From Pedobacter panaciterrae (GTDB lineage: Bacteria > Bacteroidota > Bacteroidia > Sphingobacteriales > Sphingobacteriaceae), in assembly GCF_013204795.1 (NCBI RefSeq), contig NZ_JABMKW010000020.1, forward strand, positions 1,426,001 through 1,490,000: DNA of 64,000 bases, read 5' to 3'. The notes beneath the pieces are model-generated. The model ran no database searches, was not told where the DNA came from, and was given only the letters and a program-made list of their open reading frames with translations. The position numbers and the translations under genes were made by a program. Positions 42,498 through 52,136 of this stretch are shown here, in pieces. Position 1 is the first letter of the stretch; the number at the start of each line of letters is the position of its first letter.

Positions 42498-42632
42498 AGA
42501 TTGATTTTTTAATACCTTATTAAATAATGTCGATTTAAACTGATCAAAATTACCCGGTCGGTTTTACTAAACATGTGCAAGAATGCTCAATTCCAGAAAT
42601 GCGCTTTTCAAACAGTAATAGTTATTGTATTT

Positions 42633-43532
42633 TTAAAGAAGACCATTTTTTTGCATCCAATTCAGACAACTCGGAAACCAGTTATTTTTGTTTTCCGAAT
42701 CAGAAATCCCAAATCCATGTCCACCTGATTGCAGGATATGCAACTCACCCGGAACACCAGCTTTAAGCATTGCTTCATAGAAACTCAGACTATTTTTTAC
42801 TGGAATAACGTCATCATCAGCAGCATGAACCAAATATGTAGGCGGTGTTTTGGCACTTAGGTGCCTATTGGTACTGTATAAATTTAATGCCTGTCGGGAA
42901 GGTGTCTTTCCGATTAAATTTTCCCTGGTCCTGAATATATAGGGGTCATAAATAATGACCGGATAGAGCAAGATCATAAAATCTGGCCTAAGCGATATGT
43001 TTTCATTGTTTTCAATCACTACCCTATTTAACTGAGTACCGGCTGTAGAAACCAGATGCCCCCCTGCCGATAATCCCATCATGCCGATTTTGAGTGGATT
43101 TATGTTCCATTCGCCAGCTCTTTTGCGTACGATCTTAATAGCGGTTTGCGCGTCTTGCAGGGGACCTATTGTTTTATCTTTCATGATTTTGTCACTGGGC
43201 AAACGATATTTCACAACAAAGGCCGCAACTCCAAGTGCATTAAATGCATTTGCAAGCTCAACGCATTTTTTTGGCGCCAGAACAAAATAGCCGCCACCTG
43301 CAAAAATAATTACAGCAGTGCCATTGGCCTTATCTTTCTCCGGAAAGTAGGCCTGCATAGTCGGAACACTAACGTTGCTAATCAGGCCAGAACTATCAGT
43401 CTGCTCTATATAATCTGGAGGTACTTTTTTTGAATTTGGGATACCATACGGATAAAGTGGTATCACCTGATCCTGAGCTTGGCAAAGGGATATCAATAAA
43501 ATACAAAAGATTAAGGTTATTGCTCGTTTCAA
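42633..43532 (-). CDS. secreted alpha/beta-hydrolase, acetyl-xylan-esterase-like
   Basis: 299 residues with a signal peptide (ends CQAQ). HGGG-like oxyanion part reads FAGGGYFVLAP; nucleophile Ser in GLSAGGH; acid Asp in HAADDDVIP; catalytic His in GGHGFG. The PLYPYGIPNSK opening and VPTMQAYFPEKDKANGTAVI segment are those of esterase-like hydrolases in carbohydrate loci (annotated endo-1,4-beta-xylanase or BD-FAE-like). Likely removes acyl groups from sugars. An AraC regulator lies directly upstream. Confidence 0.82.
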   Translation of the reverse strand: MKRAITLIFCILLISLCQAQDQVIPLYPYGIPNSKKVPPDYIEQTDSSGLISNVSVPTMQAYFPEKDKANGTAVIIFAGGGYFVLAPKKCVELANAFNALGVAAFVVKYRLPSDKIMKDKTIGPLQDAQTAIKIVRKRAGEWNINPLKIGMMGLSAGGHLVSTAGTQLNRVVIENNENISLRPDFMILLYPVIIYDPYIFRTRENLIGKTPSRQALNLYSTNRHLSAKTPPTYLVHAADDDVIPVKNSLSFYEAMLKAGVPGELHILQSGGHGFGISDSENKNNWFPSCLNWMQKNGLL

Positions 43533-43617
43533 TGTTACTGGAGTTAGCGTGATCAGATTTAAAAATTGATCTAAATTATTCCGTCATTTGTACTAAACGT
43601 ATGCAAGAATGCTCAAT

Positions 43618-44529
43618 TTAAGCGTAAGCTTTTCTAAATATTAAAGGCTGGGTGCCGTAAGCAGATTTAAAGGCCCTACAAAAAGCACTGACATTTTCAA
43701 AACCACATTGCCAGGTGATCTCATGTACAGGTTTATTGCTGTTTTTAAGGAGTTCAACAGCCCGATCAAGCCTGATCTGGATCAGGTACTGATACGGAGT
43801 GGTTTTAAAAACAGACTTGAATTGCCTTACGAGCTGAGGAACAGATAAACAGGCGTTACTGCTAAGTGTATCTAAATCATGCTTTTCCATAAACGTGGAA
43901 TGAAGGAAATCTTTGGCAATACACAGACGTCTGTATATCTCCATTTTGGAGCTTAGCTTTACCGCGGAAACCTCGGCCGCCTGTCGTGATTCTGATTTGA
44001 GCGTGCTTATAAGATAATGAAGAAAAAAAACAAGATGTTCTTCGGCACCTCCATTATAACCATGGGTTTCAAGATCTGAAATCAGCCTTGCAAGTTGAAA
44101 CTGTACTTCAGGTTCAATAGCATTAAGCGTCTGGAAAAACTCAGGTTGTGCATTGTGAATGAGAAAAGGATTGTCTAATAACTCATTATCTTTTTTTAAT
44201 GTGTCGTTGAAGACTGAAGATGCAAATTCCTTTTTAAAGAAAACCGATATCCCTCTAACCCTTTCATGGGTATCAATATTGCACGAATAATTCTGTTCAT
44301 TGTTAAGGATCAGGAATTGTCCGGGCCTTATTGCCAGCCGGCGATTATTAATGCCATACCACTCTTCACCTTCCAATATCGTCTTGAAAGACAAACATCC
44401 TACATGGTCATCACAAAAACTAAAACTGCTTGTAGTATTGAAAATAACATTGTGTTCTTTAAACCTGCTAAAGTGTAGCTCTTCGTTAAAATCTGGGCTG
44501 GAGTGATCAGGAAGCGAAGTTAAATACAT
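43618..44529 (-). CDS. AraC-family transcriptional regulator
   Basis: About 303 residues from ATG 44529 (the frame extends to 44568). An N-terminal cupin-like ligand domain (FSFCDDHVGCLSFKTILEGE, RRLAIRPGQFLILNNEQNYS) and a C-terminal AraC double helix-turn-helix (LDTLSSNACLSVPQLVRQFK, VHEITWQCGFENVSAFCRAF, SAYGTQPLIFRK). The ligand is unknown; the adjacent esterase, 85 bases away on the same strand, is a candidate target. Confidence 0.88.
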   Translation of the reverse strand: MYLTSLPDHSSPDFNEELHFSRFKEHNVIFNTTSSFSFCDDHVGCLSFKTILEGEEWYGINNRRLAIRPGQFLILNNEQNYSCNIDTHERVRGISVFFKKEFASSVFNDTLKKDNELLDNPFLIHNAQPEFFQTLNAIEPEVQFQLARLISDLETHGYNGGAEEHLVFFLHYLISTLKSESRQAAEVSAVKLSSKMEIYRRLCIAKDFLHSTFMEKHDLDTLSSNACLSVPQLVRQFKSVFKTTPYQYLIQIRLDRAVELLKNSNKPVHEITWQCGFENVSAFCRAFKSAYGTQPLIFRKAYA

Positions 44530-44697
44530 AGGTATGATGATTATCTTAATCTGTAAAGACGTACACAATATAGCAATTGCCCCATAAAAACAAGGGAATT
44601 GTTAATAAGATAATATTGTGGAAATCTTGTGAATAATTTATTGAATACCAATCCGATTTACCTCGTAAATTAGTATAGTATTTAACAATTGTCAGTC

Positions 44698-44925
44698 ATG
44701 AAAACGGTCTTCTTTCTTTTGTTAAGCTTAGGGATTTCTGCCAGCGCATTATACACTGCAGCCAATATGTCCAATCCCTTTCCTGTATATGGTTTAGTTC
44801 TGAGTATCTGGGTTTTGTTTTACTGGAGTTATACCCGCAGATCACGCCGTATAGCCAACAGACGATTCCGGGAAAACATGTTTCAGGAATACATGCGCAG
44901 CACCATGCACAACCAACGTCCATAG
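44698..44925 (+). CDS. small two-span membrane protein
   Basis: 75 residues from ATG 44698. Two membrane helices (VFFLLLSLGISASALYTAA and YGLVLSIWVLFYWSYTRRS) and a basic C-terminal tail (RRIANRRFRENMFQEYMRST). No family recognised. It precedes the Crp/Fnr gene by 49 bases on the same strand and is divergent from AraC. Confidence 0.55.
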   Translation: MKTVFFLLLSLGISASALYTAANMSNPFPVYGLVLSIWVLFYWSYTRRSRRIANRRFRENMFQEYMRSTMHNQRP

Positions 44926-44974
44926 CCAAGCCATAAAATCTGTTATTTTTGCCAAAAAGAAACCGGCTATATTC

Positions 44975-45514
44975 ATGGATGAAACACAATCTTTTACCTT
45001 TAATCTGATTAATTCACTGAAGATTTCGGAAGTTAAAAAGACCTTTTCCAAAGGAGAATTTATTTTAAAGAAAGGAGAAATAGAAAGGAACATATACTTT
45101 GTTGAATCAGGTGCAGTTCGGGTTTTTCTTTTATCAGAATATGAAGAACAAAGCATCCGCTTTGGTTTTGAGGGTTCCATAATCAATTCTTTAGCCTCCT
45201 ATTTTAGCGAAAGTCCATCAGAATTTTATATTGAAGCCATCAGGAAAACAACTTTGCGAGTGCTCCCTAAAGAAAAGGTATCAGCCTTAGTAAATGGAGA
45301 TCTTGATAGTTTAGCCGGCTATAAATCTTTATTAGAAACAGTAATTATCGAACAAATCGAGAGGGAAGTTGATCTGCTCACAGTTTCTCCCACAGAACGT
45401 TTAAAACGGGTCTTACAAAGAAGTCCCCACCTATTTCAGCATGTTCCATTAAAATATATAGCATCCTATCTTAGGATGACTCCTGAAACTTTGAGTCGCA
45501 TTCGAAATTCTTGA
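44975..45514 (+). CDS. Crp/Fnr-family regulator
   Basis: 179 residues. Cyclic-nucleotide-binding-like domain: FSKGEFILKKGEIERNIYFV, ESGAVRVFLLSEYEEQSIRF, then a long linker helix (LETVIIEQIEREVDLLTVSP) and a short helix-turn-helix PLKYIASYLRMTPETLSRIR. It lacks the canonical 'GE..L..pRsAtv' phosphate cassette, as in many Bacteroidota members, so cAMP binding is unlikely. Length normal for this group. Confidence 0.85.
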   Translation: MDETQSFTFNLINSLKISEVKKTFSKGEFILKKGEIERNIYFVESGAVRVFLLSEYEEQSIRFGFEGSIINSLASYFSESPSEFYIEAIRKTTLRVLPKEKVSALVNGDLDSLAGYKSLLETVIIEQIEREVDLLTVSPTERLKRVLQRSPHLFQHVPLKYIASYLRMTPETLSRIRNS

Positions 45515-45572
45515 TTTCAATCAACAGCCAATAAATTGTTTCTTTTCATTTTTGTATAAATTAATAGCAACG

Positions 45573-46121
45573 ATGAAGATAATAAGTAGTCAACTGATAG
45601 AGAATCTTTTAATTATAACCGCAAATTCTACCGAAAAAGTTAAGCAGCTCAGAGAATTGAATATTGATGAGTTGAATAAAAAATCTGCACCAAATAAATG
45701 GAGTATTTTAGAATGCATCGAACATTTAAACCTGTATGGCGACTTCTATCTTCCGGTCATTGAAAGCGCGATTCGTTCCCAAAAGGTGACACGCAATTCA
45801 GGGATTTTTAAGAGCGGTATCATTGGAGATTATTTTGTGAACCTGGTAAAGATAAAACCAGACGGGATCAAAAAAATGTCTACAACAAAGGAAATGAACC
45901 CCTTTGGAAGGCGCCTGACAGTGACAACTATTGATCGTTTTTTAATGCAGCAAGCACATTTAAAGTCATTATTAACTCAGGCAGAACAGGTGAACATGAC
46001 CAAAACTAAAACACCGATCTCGCTAACCAAACTCATCAAATTAAGGCTTGGAGATACCCTAAGGTTTACAGTACACCATATTGAAAGACATGTTGCTCAG
46101 GCAGATAACAATAGATATTAG
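45573..46121 (+). CDS. DinB-like four-helix protein
   Basis: About 182 residues from ATG 45573. DinB/YfiT-like helices with three metal-site histidines: ILECIEHLNLYGDF, QQAHLKSLL and RFTVHHIERHVAQ. In DinB-type proteins such His bind Zn, Ni or Fe in dimeric enzymes such as bacillithiol transferases. Substrate unknown. The gene lies 58 bases after Crp/Fnr on the same strand and may be its target. Confidence 0.8.
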   Translation: MKIISSQLIENLLIITANSTEKVKQLRELNIDELNKKSAPNKWSILECIEHLNLYGDFYLPVIESAIRSQKVTRNSGIFKSGIIGDYFVNLVKIKPDGIKKMSTTKEMNPFGRRLTVTTIDRFLMQQAHLKSLLTQAEQVNMTKTKTPISLTKLIKLRLGDTLRFTVHHIERHVAQADNNRY

Positions 46122-46148
46122 ATGAACATCTCCCCCGGATGATTTATT

Positions 46149-46994
46149 TTATTTTGCCCGATGATAGGCTACCAGCTCCTCAATTAAAGAGGGAATAATT
46201 AGCCCGGGCTTCATATTGAATTCAGTTAAAACCTCCAGCAGTGCATTCTTGAAATGATAGGCAATTGAGCCTACGCAATTGAATGAATAAGCTGTATATC
46301 CGGGATAACAGCTAACCAGATTTTCGAAGAATTGCTGAAAAGATGTTTTTACTATCCGATAACTGTAATCTGCATCCACTTCCGGATGATTAAGGAATTT
46401 AGCAAATTGGGCACAAAACCGATTTGGCATTGGTTCGATATACACTTGATGGATAATCTCTTCAGCTGAAAAACGGTATAGCTTTTCGAATTGGATACGA
46501 ACAGACGATGGCATTTTATTCCTTAAGTAATCACTAAGAATCCTTTTTCCAATAGCACCTCCACTTCCTTCATCCCCCAGTATAAACCCCAGTGAATCAA
46601 TATTTTTAACAATATTTACTCCATCATAAATGCAGGTATTTGTTCCTGTTCCGAGTATCGCCGCAAAACCGGATTTCTGTCCGAGCAGCCCCCTTGCAGC
46701 TGCAAGCAAATCGACATCTGCATATAACTGTTTGCAATTACTAAAAACTGAACTCAATACCTCAATCATCAACCCGGTTTTGTCGGCCTCACAGCCTGCA
46801 CCATAGAAATAAAGCGTAGCAACTTCCATTGGATCAATATGCACAGAAATGCTACTGCGAATGGATTCAATCATAGCTGATTTGGCAAAGAAATAAGGAT
46901 TATACCCTTCGCTTTTAAAGTAAAGGCTCTTGCCCGAGTTCTTGATCAGGCACCAGTCTGTTTTAGTTGAGCCACTGTCGGCTATTAAAATCAT
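46149..46994 (-). CDS. BadF/BadG/BcrA-type sugar kinase (GlcNAc/MurNAc kinase candidate)
   Basis: 281 residues of the ASKHA fold: LIADSGSTKTDWCLI (phosphate 1), GTGTNTCIYDG and GDEGSGGAIGKRILSDYL (phosphate 2/adenosine). This family includes eukaryotic-type N-acetylglucosamine kinases and bacterial MurNAc/GlcNAc kinase. It is the last gene of the PUL, behind an MFS permease and in the same operon as MurQ, so it should phosphorylate imported GlcNAc and/or MurNAc at O-6. Specificity cannot be read. A gene symbol is withheld for that reason. Confidence 0.8.
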   Translation of the reverse strand: MILIADSGSTKTDWCLIKNSGKSLYFKSEGYNPYFFAKSAMIESIRSSISVHIDPMEVATLYFYGAGCEADKTGLMIEVLSSVFSNCKQLYADVDLLAAARGLLGQKSGFAAILGTGTNTCIYDGVNIVKNIDSLGFILGDEGSGGAIGKRILSDYLRNKMPSSVRIQFEKLYRFSAEEIIHQVYIEPMPNRFCAQFAKFLNHPEVDADYSYRIVKTSFQQFFENLVSCYPGYTAYSFNCVGSIAYHFKNALLEVLTEFNMKPGLIIPSLIEELVAYHRAK

Positions 46995-47014
46995 GCTTCC
47001 GTTGTTTAAATAAA

Positions 47015-48307
47015 TCAGCTATTCTTCTTTCCCACTTTATGACCGGCGATTGCATAGTAACCCACTGCCAGATAGCATGGGATCACCATCAAATAGGCCT
47101 GCTGGGGGTTCATATGGTCTGCTAAGTACCCATACAAAAGTGGCAGTACTGCCGCGCCGGAAATTGCCATCACCAACAGTGAAGACCCCGCTTTGGTAAA
47201 TTTACCCAGGCCTGAAATGGCTAATGGCCATATGGACGGCCACATCAATGAATTTGCCAGCCCTAGCAGGGCCACAAAAACGACTGAGGTTAAACCCGTG
47301 CTGAACATAGCCAGTACTGTGAATACAATACCTAATACTGCAGAACTCTTAAGTGCTGTTTCCTGACTAAAATACCTGGGAATGCATATAATCCCTATCA
47401 GGTATCCGGCAAGCATGCTAATCAGTGTAAAAGAAGTAAAAAATTTAGCCATTGTCAGTGGAATACCCTGATAGGCCCCATAGCCAATAATGCTATTCCC
47501 TGCGATTACTTCTACACCAGTATACCCAAACAACACTAAAACCCCAATGATCAGGTGCGGAAATTGAAAAACGGAAGTCTTTGTACTTTTTTCCAGATCA
47601 TTCTCAGCTGCATCCAGTTCTTCCTCGTCAATTTCGGGTAAAGTAGAAAAGTAGATCACCGCCGACAATACGATAAGCACCAATGTAATAATTGCATATG
47701 GCAGAATTACCTTAGCCGCCAGCCCATTTAATTCGACAAGCTTTTGGGCACCATTTAAGGAACCCAGTTTACTTTTCAATGCGTCTGCATCATTTAGGAT
47801 TACTGCACCCAGGATTACAGGGGCCATTGCTCCGGCAATACCATTACATATCCCCATAAAACTGATCCTTCTTGCTGCGCTCTCCCTGGGACCCAGAATG
47901 GTCACATACGGATTTGAAGCCGTTTGCAATACAGTAAGTCCCGCACCTTGTACAAAAAGCCCGAGCAAAAAAATAGCGTACTGCCTGTTCAAAGCAGCGG
48001 GGATGAAAAGCAAGGAGCCTGCTGCCACAAGCAGCAATCCGAGCGACATTCCTTTTTTAAATCCGGTAGCTTTTAAAAGCCATCCGGATGGAACACCCAT
48101 CACAAAATAGGAAATGTAAAAAGCAAAAGCTACCAGGTAGGATTGGAAATTATTGAGCTCACAAGCAATCTGCAAGTAAGGGATCAGTACTGCACTTAGC
48201 CAGGTCACAAAACCAAAAATAAAGAACAATACACCAATGATGATCAATGGGTTAAGCAGGTTATTTTCTACCTTGATGGCAGGAATTTCTTTAGTCATGA
48301 CGTCCAT
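47015..48307 (-). CDS. MFS sugar permease, fucose/GlcNAc (NagP-like) family
   Basis: 430 residues with 12 membrane helices (ATG 48307; ATG 48298 also possible). The MFS motifs of the fucose-glucose-galactose-GlcNAc group are present: NPLIIIGVLFFIFGFVTWLS opening, LQTASNPYVTILGP, and the GLANSLMWPSIWPLAISGLG segment before the last helices. NagP of Shewanella and Xanthomonas belongs here. It would import the monosaccharide (GlcNAc or MurNAc) released in the periplasm. Lies 20 bases upstream of the kinase. Confidence 0.85.
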   Translation of the reverse strand: MDVMTKEIPAIKVENNLLNPLIIIGVLFFIFGFVTWLSAVLIPYLQIACELNNFQSYLVAFAFYISYFVMGVPSGWLLKATGFKKGMSLGLLLVAAGSLLFIPAALNRQYAIFLLGLFVQGAGLTVLQTASNPYVTILGPRESAARRISFMGICNGIAGAMAPVILGAVILNDADALKSKLGSLNGAQKLVELNGLAAKVILPYAIITLVLIVLSAVIYFSTLPEIDEEELDAAENDLEKSTKTSVFQFPHLIIGVLVLFGYTGVEVIAGNSIIGYGAYQGIPLTMAKFFTSFTLISMLAGYLIGIICIPRYFSQETALKSSAVLGIVFTVLAMFSTGLTSVVFVALLGLANSLMWPSIWPLAISGLGKFTKAGSSLLVMAISGAAVLPLLYGYLADHMNPQQAYLMVIPCYLAVGYYAIAGHKVGKKNS

Positions 48308-48310
48308 ACC

Positions 48311-50251
48311 CTAACGATTTTCATTCTTTACTTTATCGATTACAGTTTCATAAACTGATTCCGGAAATATAGCGGGTTGAGCATACCAGAAAAATGAGCC
48401 GAAACCTTCATAAGTACCGGCTTTGATATGCCGGGAGGTAGGCAAATAGCTAGACACGTCATTACAATAACCAGCTACACTTACCAGTTTGCCTGGCCAA
48501 AGGTTCTTAATACCCAGGCTGTAATCAGTAACTACCTCACGTGACAATCCAATCAATTTCCAGCTACCGATATTGAACGTCTGAATATAGACAGGCATGG
48601 ACGCCGGTATTTTCCCAGCCTTATTCAGATCAAGCATGCGGTCGGCCCATCGAACATTCTTTTCTTCTTCTACATTTTCGTTATGCTTATCATTCTCTTC
48701 CCTGAAAGCCAACATTTCCTGCTCTGTCCATTTTTTTACAGGAAAATTGATAGAGTCCATGTAAAAGCTAATCTCACCATCCAGTTTTTGCAGTGGGCGA
48801 TTTAAGACAGATAGTACATCAGCGGCGAGTGATGCTCCTGTTCTCTGATGATTTTCATCAACCGGGTTAATGTCGCCCCCACAACCCTGAATAAACATGG
48901 CATTGGAAATACTGTTCTTATCGGTAAGTAACTTTCTGGTCACCCCCGGAAAATTAGGACTAATGGTAAACATCTCGGCGCCCTCGTTCTTGAAAACCGC
49001 ATGACAGCCCGTTAAAAATAACAGCGTTCTCTGTTGGTTCTTTTTATTAACCACACTCAATACATCTACATCATTATCATAAGGCACCTGTGCTCCGGTA
49101 AGTGCTCTATTTGCACCTATCGCAGTTTTTCCCCTGCCAAAATATAGGTCGGCCGGTTGCATAGCTTTGATTGCTGCTCCTATCGCTTTCACAATGGCAG
49201 GTCTCAATGTTCCATTCATGTATAAACTATCTGGTTGCTGAACAAACTCAGGCCAAGCTGGCCAGTGCTGTGCTACGGGGCCAAAATGTGTGTGCGAGGA
49301 ATTTACCATGACTGCTGCTGCCGGGATGCGGTATTTTCTATAAACCTCCTGCTTAACTGAAGTTACAAAGTCATAACCAAGGCCACAGAGATCTGCGCCC
49401 ACCACAACCACCGTTTGCTTGCCTGATGATACTGCCAGTGCAGTAACTGAAAGATCACCTGTTGTTAGGTGTTTACCGGCAAACACAGAATTATCCTTAG
49501 TTAGGCCATACAAAGTATGGTTCGCTACTGCTATGGATTTTAGGTGTACATCGTAAGATACACCGTTGTATCTCGCAATTTTCGTCCAGGCTGCATTTCT
49601 ATGTTTAAGATCCAATTTCATCAGATCGTCGCTTGCAGTTAATCCATACAAAGCCCCATCATAAGAAACCATGCTGACAAGGCTACTTAAACTGCTCAGC
49701 TTTGTCCAGTTTAGTGTTTTACTTTTTAAATTCGAAAAGCTGATTACCCCATTTTGATCAGCCACATAGAGAATGTCATTAAAAACCGTAATACTTACTA
49801 CCCCCTGGAGGGCAGCTAACTTTTTCCAGCTTAACACACCGGAAAAACCGGACTGTAAAATCTCTCCCTTATCATTTACCGCATAAAGTAGTTTTTTTCC
49901 GGCAGCAAGCGCGGTTATGCCATCGCTCTTCCCAATGCCTTTCCAATTCAGGGTCTCTGCCGCCTTTGTCATCAGCAACTGGTTATTGCTTATTACAAAT
50001 AACGCCTCATTATTTCCGGTAAAAGCCGTGCAGTTCTGCAATGCTGTTTTTTTTATCCAGTCGAGGCTAAAACGTCCTTCCCTGGGGTAGCCGTAACCAG
50101 CCAAAGTCAGGGAAAACGGATACGTTGAGGGCTCAATGCTGGTTTTGGCAAAGCCCGATTTGTACAGCACCTGGGCATTGCCAGTAAAACTGATGCAACA
50201 CAAGCTGCAAATGAGCAGACGGGTTATTTTATTTAGGATTTTCAAATACAT
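48311..50251 (-). CDS. ceramidase-like secreted enzyme with a five-repeat propeller inserted in the catalytic domain
   Basis: 646 residues with a signal peptide (ends GNAQ). The neutral-ceramidase-like domain starts at residue 30 (YKSGFAKTSIEP, then LAGYGYP) and resumes at about 264 (TGDLSVTALAVSSGKQTVVV, VGADLCGLG, SSHTHFGP with H320/H322 as zinc ligands, and GCHAVF later). Between, residues about 62-263 hold five repeats of about 40 residues, each opening with a Trp: W65, W103, W142, W182, W222. They form a five-bladed tachylectin/tectonin-like propeller. I infer that the propeller binds sugar and guides the zinc amidase. Substrate need not be ceramide. Part of the PUL operon. Confidence 0.75.
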   Translation of the reverse strand: MYLKILNKITRLLICSLCCISFTGNAQVLYKSGFAKTSIEPSTYPFSLTLAGYGYPREGRFSLDWIKKTALQNCTAFTGNNEALFVISNNQLLMTKAAETLNWKGIGKSDGITALAAGKKLLYAVNDKGEILQSGFSGVLSWKKLAALQGVVSITVFNDILYVADQNGVISFSNLKSKTLNWTKLSSLSSLVSMVSYDGALYGLTASDDLMKLDLKHRNAAWTKIARYNGVSYDVHLKSIAVANHTLYGLTKDNSVFAGKHLTTGDLSVTALAVSSGKQTVVVVGADLCGLGYDFVTSVKQEVYRKYRIPAAAVMVNSSHTHFGPVAQHWPAWPEFVQQPDSLYMNGTLRPAIVKAIGAAIKAMQPADLYFGRGKTAIGANRALTGAQVPYDNDVDVLSVVNKKNQQRTLLFLTGCHAVFKNEGAEMFTISPNFPGVTRKLLTDKNSISNAMFIQGCGGDINPVDENHQRTGASLAADVLSVLNRPLQKLDGEISFYMDSINFPVKKWTEQEMLAFREENDKHNENVEEEKNVRWADRMLDLNKAGKIPASMPVYIQTFNIGSWKLIGLSREVVTDYSLGIKNLWPGKLVSVAGYCNDVSSYLPTSRHIKAGTYEGFGSFFWYAQPAIFPESVYETVIDKVKNENR

Positions 50252-50264
50252 TGGAAGAATATGG

Positions 50265-52109
50265 CTAAGGGTTTTTGAAAATAGTTGTCGTATTTACACT
50301 TCGTTTCCCAGATGGGGTGATCACAATAGACTTTAAAGCCCTGCGCTCGCCCTTATTTAGTATAATCCGTATTGGTTTTTCATATACAAAATCAGTTTCC
50401 CTGGCATCCTGACCTTCAAAATTATAATAGATTCTGGCGCCCTCAACAGGGACCTTAAGTTCCAGGTTAAAATCCGCTCCAATCAGAGTGGTATCCGAAA
50501 GGCCTATTGGACCCGGCACCCGGTATATTTTATCTGTTTTATCCAGAACGGCAAGGTGCTTCGGGAGCCTTTTCTCAAAAAAACTAACCGAATCCTTCTT
50601 TTCAAGAGGTGTCCAGGCAATCTCAGCCAACGCCATTAAGCGAGGATAGAGCATGTATTCTACCTTGCGGTGTGTATCCATGTGTTCTGTCCATATGGCT
50701 GCCTCAACCCCGATGATGTGTTCTTTCTCTTTATCAGAGAGCACTGCAGGTGTAGGATCATAGTTATAAACCCGCGGCAAAGAATTGTAGCCCCAACCGA
50801 TGGCCAGGGGTTCCAGCTCCCGTCTGCCCTGTATAAAATCGAAATAAACATGTGAAAGGGGTGACATTACAACATCATGTCCCTGTTTTGCAGCTTTGAT
50901 CCCTTCTTCTATGTTACGCCAGCTCATTACTGTTGCATTTGGTGCAAGACCACCCTCGAGGATCTCATCCCAGCCAATAATCTTTCTCCCCCTGGAGTTC
51001 ACAAATTTCTCGATCCTTTTTACAAAATAACTCTGCAGCTCAAATTCATTTTTCAGGTGATTGTCTTTAATCCGTTTCTGGCAAAATTTACAGACCTTCC
51101 AGCGTTCTTTAGGGCATTCATCACCTCCGATATGAATATAAGGAGAAGGGAATAACGCCATAACCTCTGTGAGCACGTCTTCCAGGAATTTAAAGGTATT
51201 TTCTTTGCCTGCACAATACACATCTTCAAATATGCCCCAGTGCTCAGCGACTTTAAATGGCCCGGGATTGTCACCACAAGCCAATTCCGGGTAAGCCGCC
51301 AGCGCTGCCAGGGAGTGTCCTGGCAGTTCAATTTCTGGGATAACTGTGACATGTCTTTCTGCTGCATAGGCAACCACCTCCCTGATCTCGTCCTGTGTAT
51401 AAAAACCACCATAAGGCAGGTGGTCATTACCATTAAGCGAATCTGTGTAATTACTGATTTGCGTACCGGCACGGAAAGCACCTACAGAGGTAAGTTTGGG
51501 ATATTTTTTAATCTCAATTCGCCAGCCGTGGTCTTCGGTAAGGTGCCAGTGATATACATTCATCTTGTATTTTGCCAGCATCTCAATCTGGCTTTTAATA
51601 AAGGAAACCGGATAGATATGGTAGCCTACATCCTGCATTATTCCTCTGTAAGCATAGCGAGGGCTATCGCTAATCTCCAAACAGGGAACTTCAGGTTTCT
51701 GGTCCTTTACGCTGATCAACTGAAATAGCGTCTGTAAGCCATAGAACATACCTGCATCGTCGCCCGTAATTTCAATTACTGCCGCACCTACCCTAAGTGT
51801 ATACGACTCCTTGACCCTTGCCTTTGCAGATACAAAAGAAATTACCTGGTTCGATTTTTCAGGCTTTCCGGAAAGAAGGCTCAGGTTAATGCCATAGTTT
51901 TCGTACAAGTATTCATGAAGCTGAACGGCGCTCTTCTTTGAGGTAGCATCTGAATAATGAATTACAGTATTACTACCGACAATAAAGCTCCCGCTTTTCA
52001 GGTTCAACTGTGCAGGCGCTGGAATCAACTGCACTTTAGGCGCACCAGACTGCGCATAACCAGATATGACCAGGAGCGCCCACAAACAACAAATAAAAAT
52101 GTATTTCAA
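50265..52109 (-). CDS. GH20 beta-N-acetylhexosaminidase
   Basis: 614 residues with a signal peptide (ISGYAQ). GH20b alpha/beta domain (about 25-150), then the barrel: YRGIMQDVGYHIYP, KYKMNVYHWHLTEDHGWR, IPEIELPGHS and the catalytic HIGGDECPKERWK Asp-Glu pair, with EAAIWTEHMDT and MALAEIAWTP near the end. A Fn3/GH20-type C-terminal domain follows. Releases terminal beta-GlcNAc/GalNAc with the substrate N-acetyl group as nucleophile. Probably periplasmic or surface, as the partner of the GH89 enzyme for beta-linkages. Confidence 0.93.
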   Translation of the reverse strand: MKYIFICCLWALLVISGYAQSGAPKVQLIPAPAQLNLKSGSFIVGSNTVIHYSDATSKKSAVQLHEYLYENYGINLSLLSGKPEKSNQVISFVSAKARVKESYTLRVGAAVIEITGDDAGMFYGLQTLFQLISVKDQKPEVPCLEISDSPRYAYRGIMQDVGYHIYPVSFIKSQIEMLAKYKMNVYHWHLTEDHGWRIEIKKYPKLTSVGAFRAGTQISNYTDSLNGNDHLPYGGFYTQDEIREVVAYAAERHVTVIPEIELPGHSLAALAAYPELACGDNPGPFKVAEHWGIFEDVYCAGKENTFKFLEDVLTEVMALFPSPYIHIGGDECPKERWKVCKFCQKRIKDNHLKNEFELQSYFVKRIEKFVNSRGRKIIGWDEILEGGLAPNATVMSWRNIEEGIKAAKQGHDVVMSPLSHVYFDFIQGRRELEPLAIGWGYNSLPRVYNYDPTPAVLSDKEKEHIIGVEAAIWTEHMDTHRKVEYMLYPRLMALAEIAWTPLEKKDSVSFFEKRLPKHLAVLDKTDKIYRVPGPIGLSDTTLIGADFNLELKVPVEGARIYYNFEGQDARETDFVYEKPIRIILNKGERRALKSIVITPSGKRSVNTTTIFKNP

Positions 52110-52136
52110 AGTTTTATATTTAGCGTTCTAAAATAA

